Assembly (NCBI GenBank): GCA_028279215.1
Contig: JANQOF010000026.1
Span: forward strand, 186,001-250,000
Direction: 5' to 3'
Length of the DNA: 64,000 bases
DNA from: Pirellulales bacterium
GTDB taxonomy: Bacteria; Planctomycetota; Planctomycetia; Pirellulales; Lacipirellulaceae
Shown here: in pieces, positions 27,279 to 37,818 of the stretch
Layout of the letters: the number at the start of each line of letters is the position of its first letter
Position numbering within the stretch: position 1 is the first letter of the stretch
Translations under genes and position numbers: made by a program
The notes under the pieces: model-generated
What the model saw: the letters and a program-made list of their open reading frames with translations, nothing else
What the model was told of the DNA's origin: nothing
The model's database searches: none

Positions 27279-28409
27279 ATGTTCGAAGCTCTCTTGGATT
27301 TCACGGCAATCGATGCGGTCACCCCACAAATGCTACTCATGTGGGTGGTGTGTGGCGTGTTGGTATACCTTGCAGTTGCCAAACAATTCGAGCCCATGTT
27401 GCTGTTGCCGATTGCGGTCGGAGCACTGCTCGCCAACCTGCCTACTGCCGGGCTCACCAATCCGCCAGAGGATGGGCACGCGGGCGGACTGTTCTACTAC
27501 CTATCGCAAGGCATCGATCTGGAAATCTATCCACCGCTTATCTTCCTAGGCGTAGGAGCCCTCACCGACTTCGGTCCGGTGATTGCCAATCCACGCACGC
27601 TGCTGCTGGGCGCCGGCGCCCAGGCGGGCGTGCTGATTACCTTTCTCGGTGCCTACTTGATTGGTTTTACTCCCAACGAATCGGCCTCGATCGGCATCAT
27701 CGGAGGTGCCGACGGGCCGACGTCGATCTTCATATCCAGCAAGCTTGCTCCCGAGCTTGTTGGCCCCATAGCCGTCGCGGCATATTCCTACATGGCGCTG
27801 GTGCCATTGATTCAGCCTCCCATCATGCGACTGTTGACAACCGACGAGGAACGCAAAATCCGCATGAAGTCGTTGCGCAAGGTGAGCAAGCTCGAACGGC
27901 TGATTTTCTCGTTTGCCACGTTGATCATTTGCATTTTGATTGTTCCGTCAGCGTCCGCGTTGATTAGCATGCTGATGCTCGGCAACATTCTCCGCGAAAG
28001 CGGCGTGGTCGAGCGGCTCTCGAGCGCAGCACAGAACGAGCTAATCAACATTATCACCATCTTCCTCGGCACGTGCGTTGGAATCACCATGGACGGCGAG
28101 ACGTTTCTAAAGCCCAGCACCTTGTCAATTCTGGCGATGGGCATCTTAGCGTTCTCCATTTCAACGGCTAGCGGGCTGCTAATCGCCAAATTGATGAACC
28201 TGCTGAGCCCGAACAAACTAATCAATCCGCTGATCGGCGCGGCGGGCGTGTCGGCCGTGCCAATGGCAGCTCGTGTGGCTCAAGCCGAAGGCCAGCGCGC
28301 CGATCCACAAAATTTTCTGCTGATGCACGCCATGGGTCCCAACGTCGCCGGCGTGATCGGCACCGCCGTAGTCGCGGGGTACTTCATTGCTCGCTTGTCA
28401 GGGTCGTAG
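27279..28409 (+). CDS. mmdB: Sodium ion-translocating decarboxylase beta subunit
   Basis: The 376-residue polytopic protein belongs to the OadB/MmdB/GcdB family, which decarboxylates carboxybiotin while moving Na+ out of the cell. The family signature '[16 protein letters not shown]' carries the essential Asp of the ion path, and '[15 protein letters not shown]' and '[14 protein letters not shown]' are further conserved segments. About ten hydrophobic helices are visible. It is the last gene of the operon that begins at phaA. Substrate (methylmalonyl- rather than oxaloacetate or glutaconyl-CoA) is inferred from the mutase genes upstream. Confidence 0.93.
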   Translation: MFEALLDFTAIDAVTPQMLLMWVVCGVLVYLAVAKQFEPMLLLPIAVGALLANLPTAGLTNPPEDGHAGGLFYYLSQGIDLEIYPPLIFLGVGALTDFGPVIANPRTLLLGAGAQAGVLITFLGAYLIGFTPNESASIGIIGGADGPTSIFISSKLAPELVGPIAVAAYSYMALVPLIQPPIMRLLTTDEERKIRMKSLRKVSKLERLIFSFATLIICILIVPSASALISMLMLGNILRESGVVERLSSAAQNELINIITIFLGTCVGITMDGETFLKPSTLSILAMGILAFSISTASGLLIAKLMNLLSPNKLINPLIGAAGVSAVPMAARVAQAEGQRADPQNFLLMHAMGPNVAGVIGTAVVAGYFIARLSGS

Positions 28410-29181
28410 AGAGGCGATCCAGCCAAGGTTTTTTCCCAAATATCCCAATATCGATTCGTTGTGCAAAAACCTTACGTCACGGGCGTTTGGCATAAAGCCA
28501 ATACTGGCCGCGGTTTACAATAAACCAGTTCGTCATAAGGCGAGCTTAGTTTTTTCACGGGTGTGAAAAAACTACCCAGTTCCAACCACCGCCGTCTTTC
28601 GCGAATCTCAAGTTTTCAAACAGCCGCCGCTACACTGTACGGCAGTCCCATTAGATCGAACTGAGCGTCGCTTTCTACGACGATTTTTGGCCGCCCTGGC
28701 ACGCGATTGCTGATCGTTTTCAACCGTGCTGCGAGTGACCAAAGGCAACTCTTCGAAAACGCCTGGAAGTAGTTGACACCATTAGAGTTGGGACGACCAA
28801 CGGGACAGGACGAAACGTCCTCGCTCAAAGTGCGTTGACATTTCGCGCTGGGACTAAGTCAACCAGCGTAGGATGGCGCCGTTCCGCCCATCATCTTGTT
28901 TGATTCGAAGGAATCGATGGGCTGCCGCTTCGTTTTGGCCCATCGCTGCGAACTAACCAACAGAACTGAACGTGGTCGACGTCGGCAAGCTAGTTTTCTC
29001 ACGGGTGTGATGAAACTGCGCACCGCCTTCGCGCCGAGGCAGATGTGCGACAGGCGGCTCGTCACCCAGAACAATGACGCCCATGCAAGTCGGCGGGCCG
29101 CTGCCCCCAAGCTTCACACCAACCGTAGGCATCGCTTTAGAAGGCACCGCCTTCCCAAACCACCGGTGAACAGTGTCGAAA
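28410..29181. other. Gap after mmdB with hairpins and a MITE-like repeat
   Basis: No gene is supported over about 770 bp. The interval holds a perfect hairpin at 28548-28573 and a possible small inverted-repeat element at 28990-29185, both listed separately. Several short ORFs on the minus strand lie here, but none has a start site or a composition that supports it. Confidence 0.5.
28548..28573. terminator. Perfect 11-bp hairpin, possible terminator of the pha-mmd operon
   Basis: AGTTTTTTCAC pairs without mismatch with GTGAAAAAACT across a GGGT loop. The stem is A/T-rich with an A6/T6 tract. It lies 139 bp after mmdB. A true U tract does not follow, so terminator function is uncertain. The central CACGGGTGTGA recurs in the MITE-like element 440 bp downstream, so it may instead be part of a dispersed repeat. 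Confidence 0.45.
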
Positions 29182-29185
29182 CTAG
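28990..29185. mobile_element. Candidate MITE-like element with CTAGTTT inverted ends
   Basis: The left end CTAGTTTTCTCAC and the inverted right end CTAGTTTCGACAC agree at 10 of 13 positions and enclose 196 bp without coding capacity. The left end continues into a hairpin (AGTTTTCTCAC-GGGT-GTGATGAAACT) almost identical to the one at 28548. The right end supplies the stop codon of the small membrane protein gene at 29182. No transposase is present. The call rests on the end symmetry only; no second full copy was seen in this window. Confidence 0.35.
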
Positions 29186-29424
29186 GTAAGCCTAGAAGTA
29201 TCGTGGCGTGCGGCCCCAATCGCAGGCCACTCCGCAAACGCCAGGTAATAGAAGAATACAATGTTCAGTACGGGAACAAACACAGCGAGGCTGAACCAGC
29301 CTGGAAAGCCTGCCTTGGTGGACACCATCCAGAACGGAAACACCAAGAACGGAATCACCAAGGCAGCGTAAATCCCCAGCAATAGCAACGATTCGGTTGA
29401 CCACGTCATGAAGAAAGCAAACAT
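29182..29424 (-). CDS. Small two-helix membrane protein
   Basis: The 80-residue protein starts at an ATG (29424) preceded by GAGGAA at good spacing. It shows two hydrophobic helices, about residues 13-32 ('LLLLGIYAALVIPFLVFPFW') and 41-62 ('FPGWFSLAVFVPVLNIVFFY'), the second resembling the 'P-N' turn seen in DUF805 and related small membrane families. The function is unknown. The last residues ('ARHDTSRLT') and the stop codon lie at the boundary of the MITE-like repeat, so the original C-terminus may have been altered. Confidence 0.6.
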   Translation of the reverse strand: MFAFFMTWSTESLLLLGIYAALVIPFLVFPFWMVSTKAGFPGWFSLAVFVPVLNIVFFYYLAFAEWPAIGAARHDTSRLT

Positions 29425-29720
29425 GTCTAGATTCCTCAGGTTGGTTTAAGGAGTCTGCCTGAGATGGCACAATAGCGCAGGTCCGGTAGTTACCCATTCG
29501 CTGTTCGCACGAGTCGCAGAAGTATTTAAAAAAAGATCTGATATTGCAAAAATGGTCCTACCGTATCTCTTTGCAAGCGTTTGTAGACGGCGGATTGGTG
29601 TCGTAGAGAAGCGAAGCCACCAGCGAGATCAACGATTCGACCTTCAAATAGGTTGTGTCGCTGGGGTAATCTGCGATACTTAGGAGGTCGTGTTCAACAG
29701 TCGCAATCTCGCGTACCCCA
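29425..29720. other. Divergent intergenic region upstream of the His-rich gene
   Basis: This 296 bp stretch separates the minus-strand membrane protein from the plus-strand metal-motif cassette. It is A/T-rich around 29525-29575, with TTGCAA present twice. An AGGAGG sits at 29682-29687, 34 nt before the GTG used for the His-rich protein, which leaves that start in doubt. I looked for a Zur- or Fur-type palindrome and did not find a convincing one. Confidence 0.4.
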
Positions 29721-30194
29721 GTGCCGAAATCCCTACTTCACCGATGGACCTCACTGCTTTTCGCTGCGACCTACTTGGTCGTCGGAGCGACGGGAGACTC
29801 ACTCTATTACCTCATCGAGTCCCCCTCGATTAATCGTCCGCTCGAGGACCAAACTCGAGGGTGCTTCCACCACCATGGCGATGGTCACTGGCATCACCAC
29901 GGGCAACACTCTAGTTCGACGGTATCGAAGAAAGCCGGACGTAACGCACAGGGATTCAGCGACCAGGCCGTTGGGGAACCAACTGCTCGCTTCGACACCT
30001 GTTACCATCATAACCACACGACCCTCCTGCTCGCGGTCGCATCGGCGATCGAGCTGAGCCTTCTTGCGGGTCCACCAGCATTTGGCGGTTTTGACGCCGA
30101 CCTGCCCATTGGAATGGGCAACGTCGGCCAATCTGGTTCGTGTGAATTAGCAACCCTGGGTCCGCGAGGTCCTCCGCTGCCCGGCCCTGCGTAG
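29721..30194 (+). CDS. His-rich secreted protein of unknown function
   Basis: The 157-residue product starts with a hydrophobic signal ('LLFAATYLVVGATGDSLYYL'). A histidine cluster 'CFHHHGDGHWHHHGQH' (about residues 48-63) and a second group 'CYHHNH' (about 94-99) follow, which would bind a transition metal such as zinc. A later hydrophobic stretch is near residue 105 ('LLLAVASAIELSLLAGPPAF'). The GTG start is uncertain because the best ribosome site is 34 nt upstream. It is followed by DUF1559 and two PEP-CTERM genes, so a surface metal-handling role is inferred. I do not recognise a named family. Confidence 0.55.
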   Translation: MPKSLLHRWTSLLFAATYLVVGATGDSLYYLIESPSINRPLEDQTRGCFHHHGDGHWHHHGQHSSSTVSKKAGRNAQGFSDQAVGEPTARFDTCYHHNHTTLLLAVASAIELSLLAGPPAFGGFDADLPIGMGNVGQSGSCELATLGPRGPPLPGPA

Positions 30195-30283
30195 CTGTCA
30201 GTTGCCCGACCTGCTGACCCACGCTACACCGGCGCTCGAGCGCCTTTAGGCGAGGGTCTGTCTTTCCCGAGGAGACCGTAGCG

Positions 30284-31132
30284 ATGTTACGCGCCCGGTC
30301 TGCGTTCACCTTAGTCGAGCTGTTGGTCGTGATCGCGATCATCGGCGTCTTGGTGGCACTGTTGTTGCCCGCCGTGCAGGCGGCGCGTGGCAGTGCTCGG
30401 CGCACCCAGTGCGCGAACAACCTTCGACAAGTTGGTCTTGCCGTCCATCAGTTCGCCGACGTGCACAAAGGAGCGTTCCCGAGCATGGCGTACTTCAACC
30501 GCGAGTATGAAGAACGAAAACGGACCGGAGAAGTCGGCACAGTCTCGCAAGAAGAGGTCTCTTGGATTGCAACGCTCGCCCCGTACGCCGAGGACGTCGA
30601 TGCAATCCGGCTTTGCCCGGACGACCTCCAGCGTATCGCAGGAGAGGCGCTTTCGAGTGACCAACTCGGAGACTCGGGAACGCTTCCCGTGGGGATCATT
30701 CGGGCAGACACGAGCTACGCGATGAACGGGTACCTCCGTCGACCCGACCGGATCGCCCCGGGCACGCCACCATTTATCGCCGAGGTGATTCGGAGGCGGC
30801 AAGAAGGGATGATCGGTCGCCTGTACGACCTTCTGTCGACGCACGCGACGCTCCTCATTATGGAGAGCCAAGCTGTGGACGCAGGCGGAGGAGTTGGCCT
30901 CCGTTCGGACCACTTGCACAGCAACGAATGGTTCGAAGACGCGGAGTCGATGACACCGCCTGAACGGATGGAAACGATCTTCAGCGATGTCGCCGACGAG
31001 GTCGCCCTGGAGCGACACGTGGGCAAAGTCGCTAACTACCTCTACGCGGACGGGCACGTCGAGCCGATTAGCGCGGAGACCATCGCCGAATGGTGCGCCG
31101 ACGGATTCGACTTCGCCCTCCCGCCTCAATAA
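30284..31132 (+). CDS. DUF1559 protein with type IV pilin-like N-terminus
   Basis: The 282 residues start with a prepilin-like segment '[20 protein letters not shown]' and the DUF1559 signature '[20 protein letters not shown]' with 'QVGLAVHQF'. The rest is the typical beta-rich passenger and ends with '[11 protein letters not shown]', the usual DUF1559 'F.DGHV' element. Such proteins are very numerous in planctomycetes and are presumed to assemble as pseudopilin-like fibres or surface structures. A GAGGAGACC precedes the ATG. A 'DHLHSNEWF' segment adds further histidines, in keeping with the His-rich neighbours. Confidence 0.88.
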   Translation: MLRARSAFTLVELLVVIAIIGVLVALLLPAVQAARGSARRTQCANNLRQVGLAVHQFADVHKGAFPSMAYFNREYEERKRTGEVGTVSQEEVSWIATLAPYAEDVDAIRLCPDDLQRIAGEALSSDQLGDSGTLPVGIIRADTSYAMNGYLRRPDRIAPGTPPFIAEVIRRRQEGMIGRLYDLLSTHATLLIMESQAVDAGGGVGLRSDHLHSNEWFEDAESMTPPERMETIFSDVADEVALERHVGKVANYLYADGHVEPISAETIAEWCADGFDFALPPQ

Positions 31133-31167
31133 CTAGAATCTCCATGAATCAACAAGAGAGAGACATC

Positions 31168-31980
31168 ATGCTTGCACATACAAACCTGAAGGCTATTTGC
31201 GGCTTCGTCTGCATTACGTTCCTGAGTTCCTATGCATTAGGACACGGCGGGGGTGGCGATATCGCCATCTTCGAGACCGATGGTCAGGTCGATGTCGGCT
31301 TCGCCGTTTTGGACGACGACGACATCACGCAGATTGACTTCGATCCGAACGACAATGTGTTCCAGGCCGTCTTTACGCCGCTGCCGGTGTCGCCGCTGGC
31401 TTATCCCTGGGAGATCGGCGCGGACGAGCCGGGTTTCGACGCCAACGAGGGCGCACTCCCCGACGACGCCGAGATCACGTTCAATGTCGAATCGATCCGC
31501 TACTGGGATGGCGAAGGCGCCGTGAACTTCTCGCCTGTATCGAGTGTTGAAGGGGGTTACTTTCCGCAGGCCTACAACGCAGAGTCGGACGGCGGCTTCC
31601 ACGAGCATCCGTTCTTCGGCTTCTCCGACCTTACCGACGACGATGAGCCGATCGCCGACGGAATCTACCTCACCGAACTGACAGTCAGTGTGGAAGGCTT
31701 GCGCAAGTCCAATAGCTTCTACCTCGTCGGCCTGATCGATGAGGAGGTGAACTCGATCTATGAGACCGAGGGACTGTTAGCGGCGACCGAAGCCGCGGCC
31801 GCTCTTGGGGAGGCGACCCAGGCCTACATGGACGATCCGTCGGTCGGAGCCCCGATGCTCGGCGATGTCAACTTCGCCTACTACGCCGAAGCGATCCAAT
31901 ACGCCGAGGCAATCCCTGAGCCCACCGCCGCGGCGACACTCGCCGCGATGCTCGTCTTAGCCGCGTGGCGCCGCCGTTGA
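31168..31980 (+). CDS. PEP-CTERM sorted secreted protein A
   Basis: The ATG at 31168 begins a signal peptide ('LKAICGFVCITFLSSYALG') and gives 270 residues; an ATG at 31144 is possible. The mature start 'HGGGGDIAIF' and the segment 'GGFHEHPFFGF' carry histidines. The C-terminus 'IPEPTAAATLAAMLVLAAWRRR' is a PEP-CTERM/exosortase sorting signal with an arginine end. Paired motifs ('GFDANEG', 'YWDGEGAVNF', 'GIYLTELTVSVEGL') recur in the next gene, so the two are paralogs. It would be surface-exposed. The resemblance to zinc-regulated PEP-CTERM proteins with His-x-His motifs is suggestive only. Confidence 0.8.
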   Translation: MLAHTNLKAICGFVCITFLSSYALGHGGGGDIAIFETDGQVDVGFAVLDDDDITQIDFDPNDNVFQAVFTPLPVSPLAYPWEIGADEPGFDANEGALPDDAEITFNVESIRYWDGEGAVNFSPVSSVEGGYFPQAYNAESDGGFHEHPFFGFSDLTDDDEPIADGIYLTELTVSVEGLRKSNSFYLVGLIDEEVNSIYETEGLLAATEAAAALGEATQAYMDDPSVGAPMLGDVNFAYYAEAIQYAEAIPEPTAAATLAAMLVLAAWRRR

Positions 31981-32048
31981 TTCCAAGGCCGCCGGGCGGG
32001 ACCGTTCCCGCCCGGCCCCTCTTACCTGCTTAACTGAAGGCTGCGGTC

Positions 32049-33050
32049 GTGCGACATAACTTGGTTCTTTCACTGCTCTCGGGCGTGATGCTCATCGGCG
32101 CCATAGTGGGCGAGAACGCATGCCTTGCTGGCGGCGATGGATTTATTGTCCAGGCCCTCGGCGACCGGCTTCTCATCGGCACCGGCGATGACTCGCCCGG
32201 CGGGCAACAAATTGGTCAGCGGGTCTTCGGCAGCGTGCTCCCTTCGAGCGGGGTCGACCGCGATCCATCGTTCTTCTCGCTCTCGCCCGCGCCGGCCGGC
32301 TTCGATGCGCTGCCGATCGGCGGATTGGTCTACTGGGACTTCCTACCAATCACGATCGACGGCGTGACTTCGAATCTCTTCCACTGGGACTCTCACGGTA
32401 TTGTCGACTTCGCGCCCGCTGAGGTTGAGACGCTCTCGCTCTTCAATGTGACGAACTCGGTTCCGGCGACCATCGATGGTTCCGCGAAGGCGATCCCGGG
32501 CGAGCACCTAGGCACACTGACCAACGACTTCTTGAGCCTCCACGCACATAACTTCTGGGCCCTCCTAGGAGAAGGAGGCGATCCGCTGCTGGGCGGCGGC
32601 GCCGAACCTGCGCCCGGAGTCTATCTGGCCGCGATGCGTTTGCGCCTCGACGGTTTCGTCTCGACCAAGCCGTTCTTCGTAGCTCTAGCGACCTCCGACA
32701 CGTCCTCTTCCTCGGTCAACGACGACGCACTGCCATGGATCGAGTCGAACATCGACGACCTAATCCTGCGAGGCGACTACAACTTCGACGGCATGGTGGA
32801 CGCGGCCGACTACGAGTTGTGGCGTGCTCAGTACGGCGCGACCTCACCGCAACCGGTCGACATTGGCGACGCCGACGGCAATGGCGACGGGATAGTCAAT
32901 CTGGCGGACTATACGGTGTGGCGGGACCATCTGATGACCACGACCGCAACCCCCGCTAACGTGATTCCGACACCCGAGCCAAACAGTGTGGCAGTAGCCC
33001 TCGCACTGTTGGGTGTCTTCGCTCATTGCAGACACACTCGACTACGCTGA
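32049..33050 (+). CDS. PEP-CTERM sorted secreted protein B with dockerin-like repeats
   Basis: The 333 residues start at a GTG with 'GAAGG' upstream and a signal peptide ('LSLLSGVMLIGAIVGENACL'). The core resembles protein A ('GFDALPIGGL', 'FHWDSHGIVDFAP', 'GVYLAAMRLRLDGFV') and has 'LHAHNFWAL' at the place of protein A's His-x-His. Residues of about 250-300 form two dockerin type I-like calcium repeats ('GDYNFDGMVDAADYELWRAQ', 'DADGNGDGIVNLADYTVWRD'). The end 'PTPEPNSVAVALALLG' is a PEP-CTERM signal. It is presumably cell-surface associated. The downstream carboxylase operon converges on it. Confidence 0.82.
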   Translation: MRHNLVLSLLSGVMLIGAIVGENACLAGGDGFIVQALGDRLLIGTGDDSPGGQQIGQRVFGSVLPSSGVDRDPSFFSLSPAPAGFDALPIGGLVYWDFLPITIDGVTSNLFHWDSHGIVDFAPAEVETLSLFNVTNSVPATIDGSAKAIPGEHLGTLTNDFLSLHAHNFWALLGEGGDPLLGGGAEPAPGVYLAAMRLRLDGFVSTKPFFVALATSDTSSSSVNDDALPWIESNIDDLILRGDYNFDGMVDAADYELWRAQYGATSPQPVDIGDADGNGDGIVNLADYTVWRDHLMTTTATPANVIPTPEPNSVAVALALLGVFAHCRHTRLR

Positions 33051-33120
33051 GGTGGGACCAGCAGTCGCCGGCTCGCCAGCCAGTCGACTCGCACAGCAGA
33101 CAATCTTGCGCGTCACGCCG

Positions 33121-35112
33121 CTACTCAAACTCCAGAATCGGTTGATCGACCGACAAAGTGTCTCCAACTGCCGCGAGTGCCAGTTTGATCTTGCCGTCGC
33201 GTTCGGCGCGCAGCACGTTTTCCATCTTCATCGCCTCGATCACGGCCAGGTCTTGCCCCGTCTTTACGTCAAGGCCGGGTTCCACGTGTAGCTTTGAGAG
33301 TAAACCGGGCATCGGCGACAGTAGATATCGCGACAAGTCGGGCGGCTCTTTTTCGGCCATTTGCGAAAGCAACTCGGCGGCGCGGGCGGTAAGCACCATC
33401 ACGTCGGCTTGGGAGCCCCAGTGGAACAAGCGGTAGATCATGTTCCGCCGTTCCACTTGAATGCACACCGACTCGCCGTTGATCGTGCCGTGGAACACTG
33501 GCTGGCCAAACTGCCAATCGCTGAGCACTTCAAACCGCTCGCCGCCGTAACGAACTTCGTGCCCGTGGCCATTGGCAAGTGGCCGCACGCTTACCGGATG
33601 GGTCTCGCGATTCATCACCACGACCCATTCGTTGTGAATCTTTCGCTCGTACCCCGGCAACTGGCCACTGATCGCGGCGGCTCGATCCATGTAGCGCCGG
33701 TGGATGGTCGCGGCGACCGTAATCAACAGGGCCGGGTCGTCGTGTACGACGTTCGCCGGGTTGAAGCCGTCGGGATATTCGTCGCCAATCAGATTGGTGC
33801 TCAAACGCCCTTCGCGGAATCGCGGGTGGTCTATCAATGCCGCGAGGAAGCTAATGTTATGCGCTACGCCGCGAATGCAGAACTCATTGAGCGCCTCGCG
33901 CATGTAGGCAATTGCCGTATCGCGGGTAGGGCCGTATGTGACGAGCTTGGCGATCATCGGATCGTAGTGCATCGACACCTCGCCACCTTCGTACACGCCG
34001 GTATCGACGCGTACGCCATTCTTCTCGACGGGCGGACTGTACCGCACCAAGCGGCCGATCGAGGGCAAGAAGTTGCGGAAGGGATCTTCGGCGTACACGC
34101 GCCCTTCAATCGCCCAGCCATCGTACGACACATCCTGTTGAGTGATCGGTAGTTGCTCGCCCGCCGCCACGCGAATCATGAGCTCGACCAAATCGGCCCC
34201 AGTTACCAATTCGGTGACGGGGTGTTCCACCTGCAACCGAGTGTTCATCTCCAGGAAGTAGAACTGCCGCTCGGAGTCGACGATGAACTCCACGGTGCCG
34301 GCCGACTGGTAGTCGACCGCCTTGGAAAGAGCGATCGCCTGCGCTCCCATTGCTTCGCGGGTCGCCTGGTCGAGAAATGGCGACGGCGCTTCCTCGATGA
34401 CTTTTTGATGCCGCCGCTGCAGCGAACACTCCCGCTCGCCAAGGTAGACCGCATTGCCATGGGAGTCGGCCAGCACCTGAATCTCGATGTGTCGCGGCTC
34501 TTCGATGAACTTCTCGATGAACACTCGCCCGTCGCCAAACGCCGTTTCTGCCTCGCTCGACGCTCGGTCGAATCCGCTACGGCACTCGTCGTCGTCGAAC
34601 GCAACACGCATGCCTTTGCCACCGCCGCCGGCGCTTGCTTTGAGCATCACGGGGTAGCCGATCTCGCGAGACACGCCCACGGCATGCTCGGCGTCTTTGA
34701 CGACGCCGGTGAAGCCTGGGATGGTGTTTACGCCGGCTTCCATGGCCAGCTTCTTGGACGTGATCTTGTCGCCCATGCTCGAAATGGCGTACGGCCTGGG
34801 ACCGATGAACACAATGCCCGCATCGTCGAGAGCGGTGGCGAACTCGGCTTTCTCGGAGAGAAATCCGTAGCCTGGATGCACTGCCTCGGCCCCTGTTTTT
34901 TGGCACGCGGCAAGAATGCGATCGATCGCCAAGTAGCTTTGCACTACCGGCGCGGGGCCAATCAACACCGCCTCGTCGGCCATCTGCACGTGCAAGGCAT
35001 CGCGATCGGCTTCAGAGTAAACGGCGACCGTCCCGATGCCGAGCCGTTGGGCCGTCTTCATTACCCGGCAGGCGATCTCGCCGCGATTCGCGATGAGGAT
35101 TTTCTTGAACAT
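33121..35112 (-). CDS. pccA: Acyl-CoA carboxylase biotin carboxylase/biotin carrier subunit
   Basis: The 663 residues combine an ATP-dependent biotin carboxylase and a biotin carrier. The N-terminus 'KILIANRGEIACRV', the ATP-grasp 'KASAGGGGKGMRV' and 'FIEEPRHIEIQVLADSHGNA' are diagnostic. The C-terminal carrier has the biotin lysine Lys629 in 'VIEAMKMEN'. It loads CO2 on biotin for transfer to propionyl-CoA (or acetyl-CoA) by the upstream beta gene, which ends 4 bp before it. Propionyl-CoA is favoured by the mutase genes nearby, but the substrate cannot be read from motifs. Confidence 0.92.
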   Translation of the reverse strand: MFKKILIANRGEIACRVMKTAQRLGIGTVAVYSEADRDALHVQMADEAVLIGPAPVVQSYLAIDRILAACQKTGAEAVHPGYGFLSEKAEFATALDDAGIVFIGPRPYAISSMGDKITSKKLAMEAGVNTIPGFTGVVKDAEHAVGVSREIGYPVMLKASAGGGGKGMRVAFDDDECRSGFDRASSEAETAFGDGRVFIEKFIEEPRHIEIQVLADSHGNAVYLGERECSLQRRHQKVIEEAPSPFLDQATREAMGAQAIALSKAVDYQSAGTVEFIVDSERQFYFLEMNTRLQVEHPVTELVTGADLVELMIRVAAGEQLPITQQDVSYDGWAIEGRVYAEDPFRNFLPSIGRLVRYSPPVEKNGVRVDTGVYEGGEVSMHYDPMIAKLVTYGPTRDTAIAYMREALNEFCIRGVAHNISFLAALIDHPRFREGRLSTNLIGDEYPDGFNPANVVHDDPALLITVAATIHRRYMDRAAAISGQLPGYERKIHNEWVVVMNRETHPVSVRPLANGHGHEVRYGGERFEVLSDWQFGQPVFHGTINGESVCIQVERRNMIYRLFHWGSQADVMVLTARAAELLSQMAEKEPPDLSRYLLSPMPGLLSKLHVEPGLDVKTGQDLAVIEAMKMENVLRAERDGKIKLALAAVGDTLSVDQPILEFE

Positions 35113-35116
35113 TGGG

Positions 35117-36649
<1,533 letters not shown>

Positions 36650-36796
36650 GGCTTACTGCTGCATGTTCGGTGGACATAAGGTAAGCGACAACGGGCCGCT
36701 CACCGGTAGCTGGCCCTAATTGGAGAACATTTGCACGCGAAGAACAACTCCAGGGTAATCGTGGTCGGGAGCTGCGGCAATCGAAGGCGGGCGACA

Positions 36797-37816
36797 CTAT
36801 GTCGGGAAAGAGTGCTGCGTGGTGTAGTTACGCAACGCCTTCATGTAATTGGCACGCTCCAAGGCACTTGGGTCGGGGCAATTGCCACGGCTCATGCTAC
36901 CTTTCATCTGCTCGATCGAGTCATACTCCTTTTCTTCTAACCAGGCTTCCAAATCCGCAAGTAGCGTGGCCAAGAACTCGGGGCCCTTCATCAGTAGCAC
37001 GCTGGCGACCATCGTCACGTCGGCTCCCGCGAGCAACAACTTGATGGCTCCCTGAGCCCGATGAACGCCGCTCGTAGCGCCCAGCGACGCCGATAGCTGA
37101 TCGCGCAAGATCGAAATCCAACGCAACGGTACTCGTGCCTCGTGGCGGTTACTCAGAATCAAGTCGGGCTTGATATCCAGCGTGTCTAGATCGATGTCCG
37201 CTTCGAGATAACGGTTGAACAACACGAGTCCATTCGCCCCAGCGGCAACCAATGCCTGCGCGAAGTGGGGAAGGCTGGTGAAATTCGGACCGATCTTAAC
37301 CGCCAGCGGAATCGAAACCGATTGCCGCACCTCAGATACCAGGTCCACGTAGCGGCGTTCGACATCCGCGGCCGACATCATCGAATCGGTCGGTACGAAG
37401 TAGATGTTCAATTCCAGAGCGTCCGCGCCGGCCCCTTCAATCGCCTTGGCATAACGGACCCAGCCGCCGTGCGACGCTCCGTTGAGACTGCCGACAATGG
37501 GAATCGATATCGTCTGCTTCGCTTGCTCGATTTGCTGCAAGTACTCGTCGGGCCCGGTGTGATAGTCGGGGTACTCGGGAAAGTGGCTCAGCGACTCGGC
37601 AAACGATTCCGTCTGGTATTCGTACAGATCGGCGATTGCCCGCTCTTCATGCACAATCTGTTCTTCGAATAACGAAGGCATCACCGCCATCGACGCCCCC
37701 GCTTGCTCCAAACGCTCGAGCACATCCAATTCGCCTGTGAGCGGCGGACAGGCAGCGACCGCCAGCGGATTTCTTAGCGGTATGCCCAAGTACGTGGTTC
37801 TTAAATCGACGGCCAT
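36797..37816 (-). CDS. Dihydroorotate dehydrogenase-like FMN protein next to nifJ
   Basis: The ATG at 37816 ('MAVDLRTTYLGIPLRNP') lies 2 bp after the nifJ stop and gives 339 residues; the longer ORF runs into nifJ. The fold is the DHOD/FMN barrel: 'NPLAVAACPPLTGELD', 'IPIVGSLNGASHGGW', 'GADALELNIYFVP', 'PLAVKIGPNFTS' and 'GVHRAQGAIKLLLAGAD'. Proteins of this kind are often encoded beside pyruvate:ferredoxin oxidoreductase and have no proven pyrimidine role. It may be an accessory flavoprotein in the same redox pathway. True PyrD function is less likely given the context. Confidence 0.85.
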   Translation of the reverse strand: MAVDLRTTYLGIPLRNPLAVAACPPLTGELDVLERLEQAGASMAVMPSLFEEQIVHEERAIADLYEYQTESFAESLSHFPEYPDYHTGPDEYLQQIEQAKQTISIPIVGSLNGASHGGWVRYAKAIEGAGADALELNIYFVPTDSMMSAADVERRYVDLVSEVRQSVSIPLAVKIGPNFTSLPHFAQALVAAGANGLVLFNRYLEADIDLDTLDIKPDLILSNRHEARVPLRWISILRDQLSASLGATSGVHRAQGAIKLLLAGADVTMVASVLLMKGPEFLATLLADLEAWLEEKEYDSIEQMKGSMSRGNCPDPSALERANYMKALRNYTTQHSFPT

Positions 37817-37818
37817 AA

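Noticed and set aside
28616-28828. 70-residue minus-strand ORF ending 'VESDAQFDLMGLPYSVAAAV' as a transposase fragment
   Set aside because: The phrase looks protein-like, but I could not tie it to a family and there is no start signal or other transposase part nearby.
29425-29720. A Zur or Fur box in front of the His-rich cassette
   Set aside because: No palindrome close to known consensus sequences was visible.
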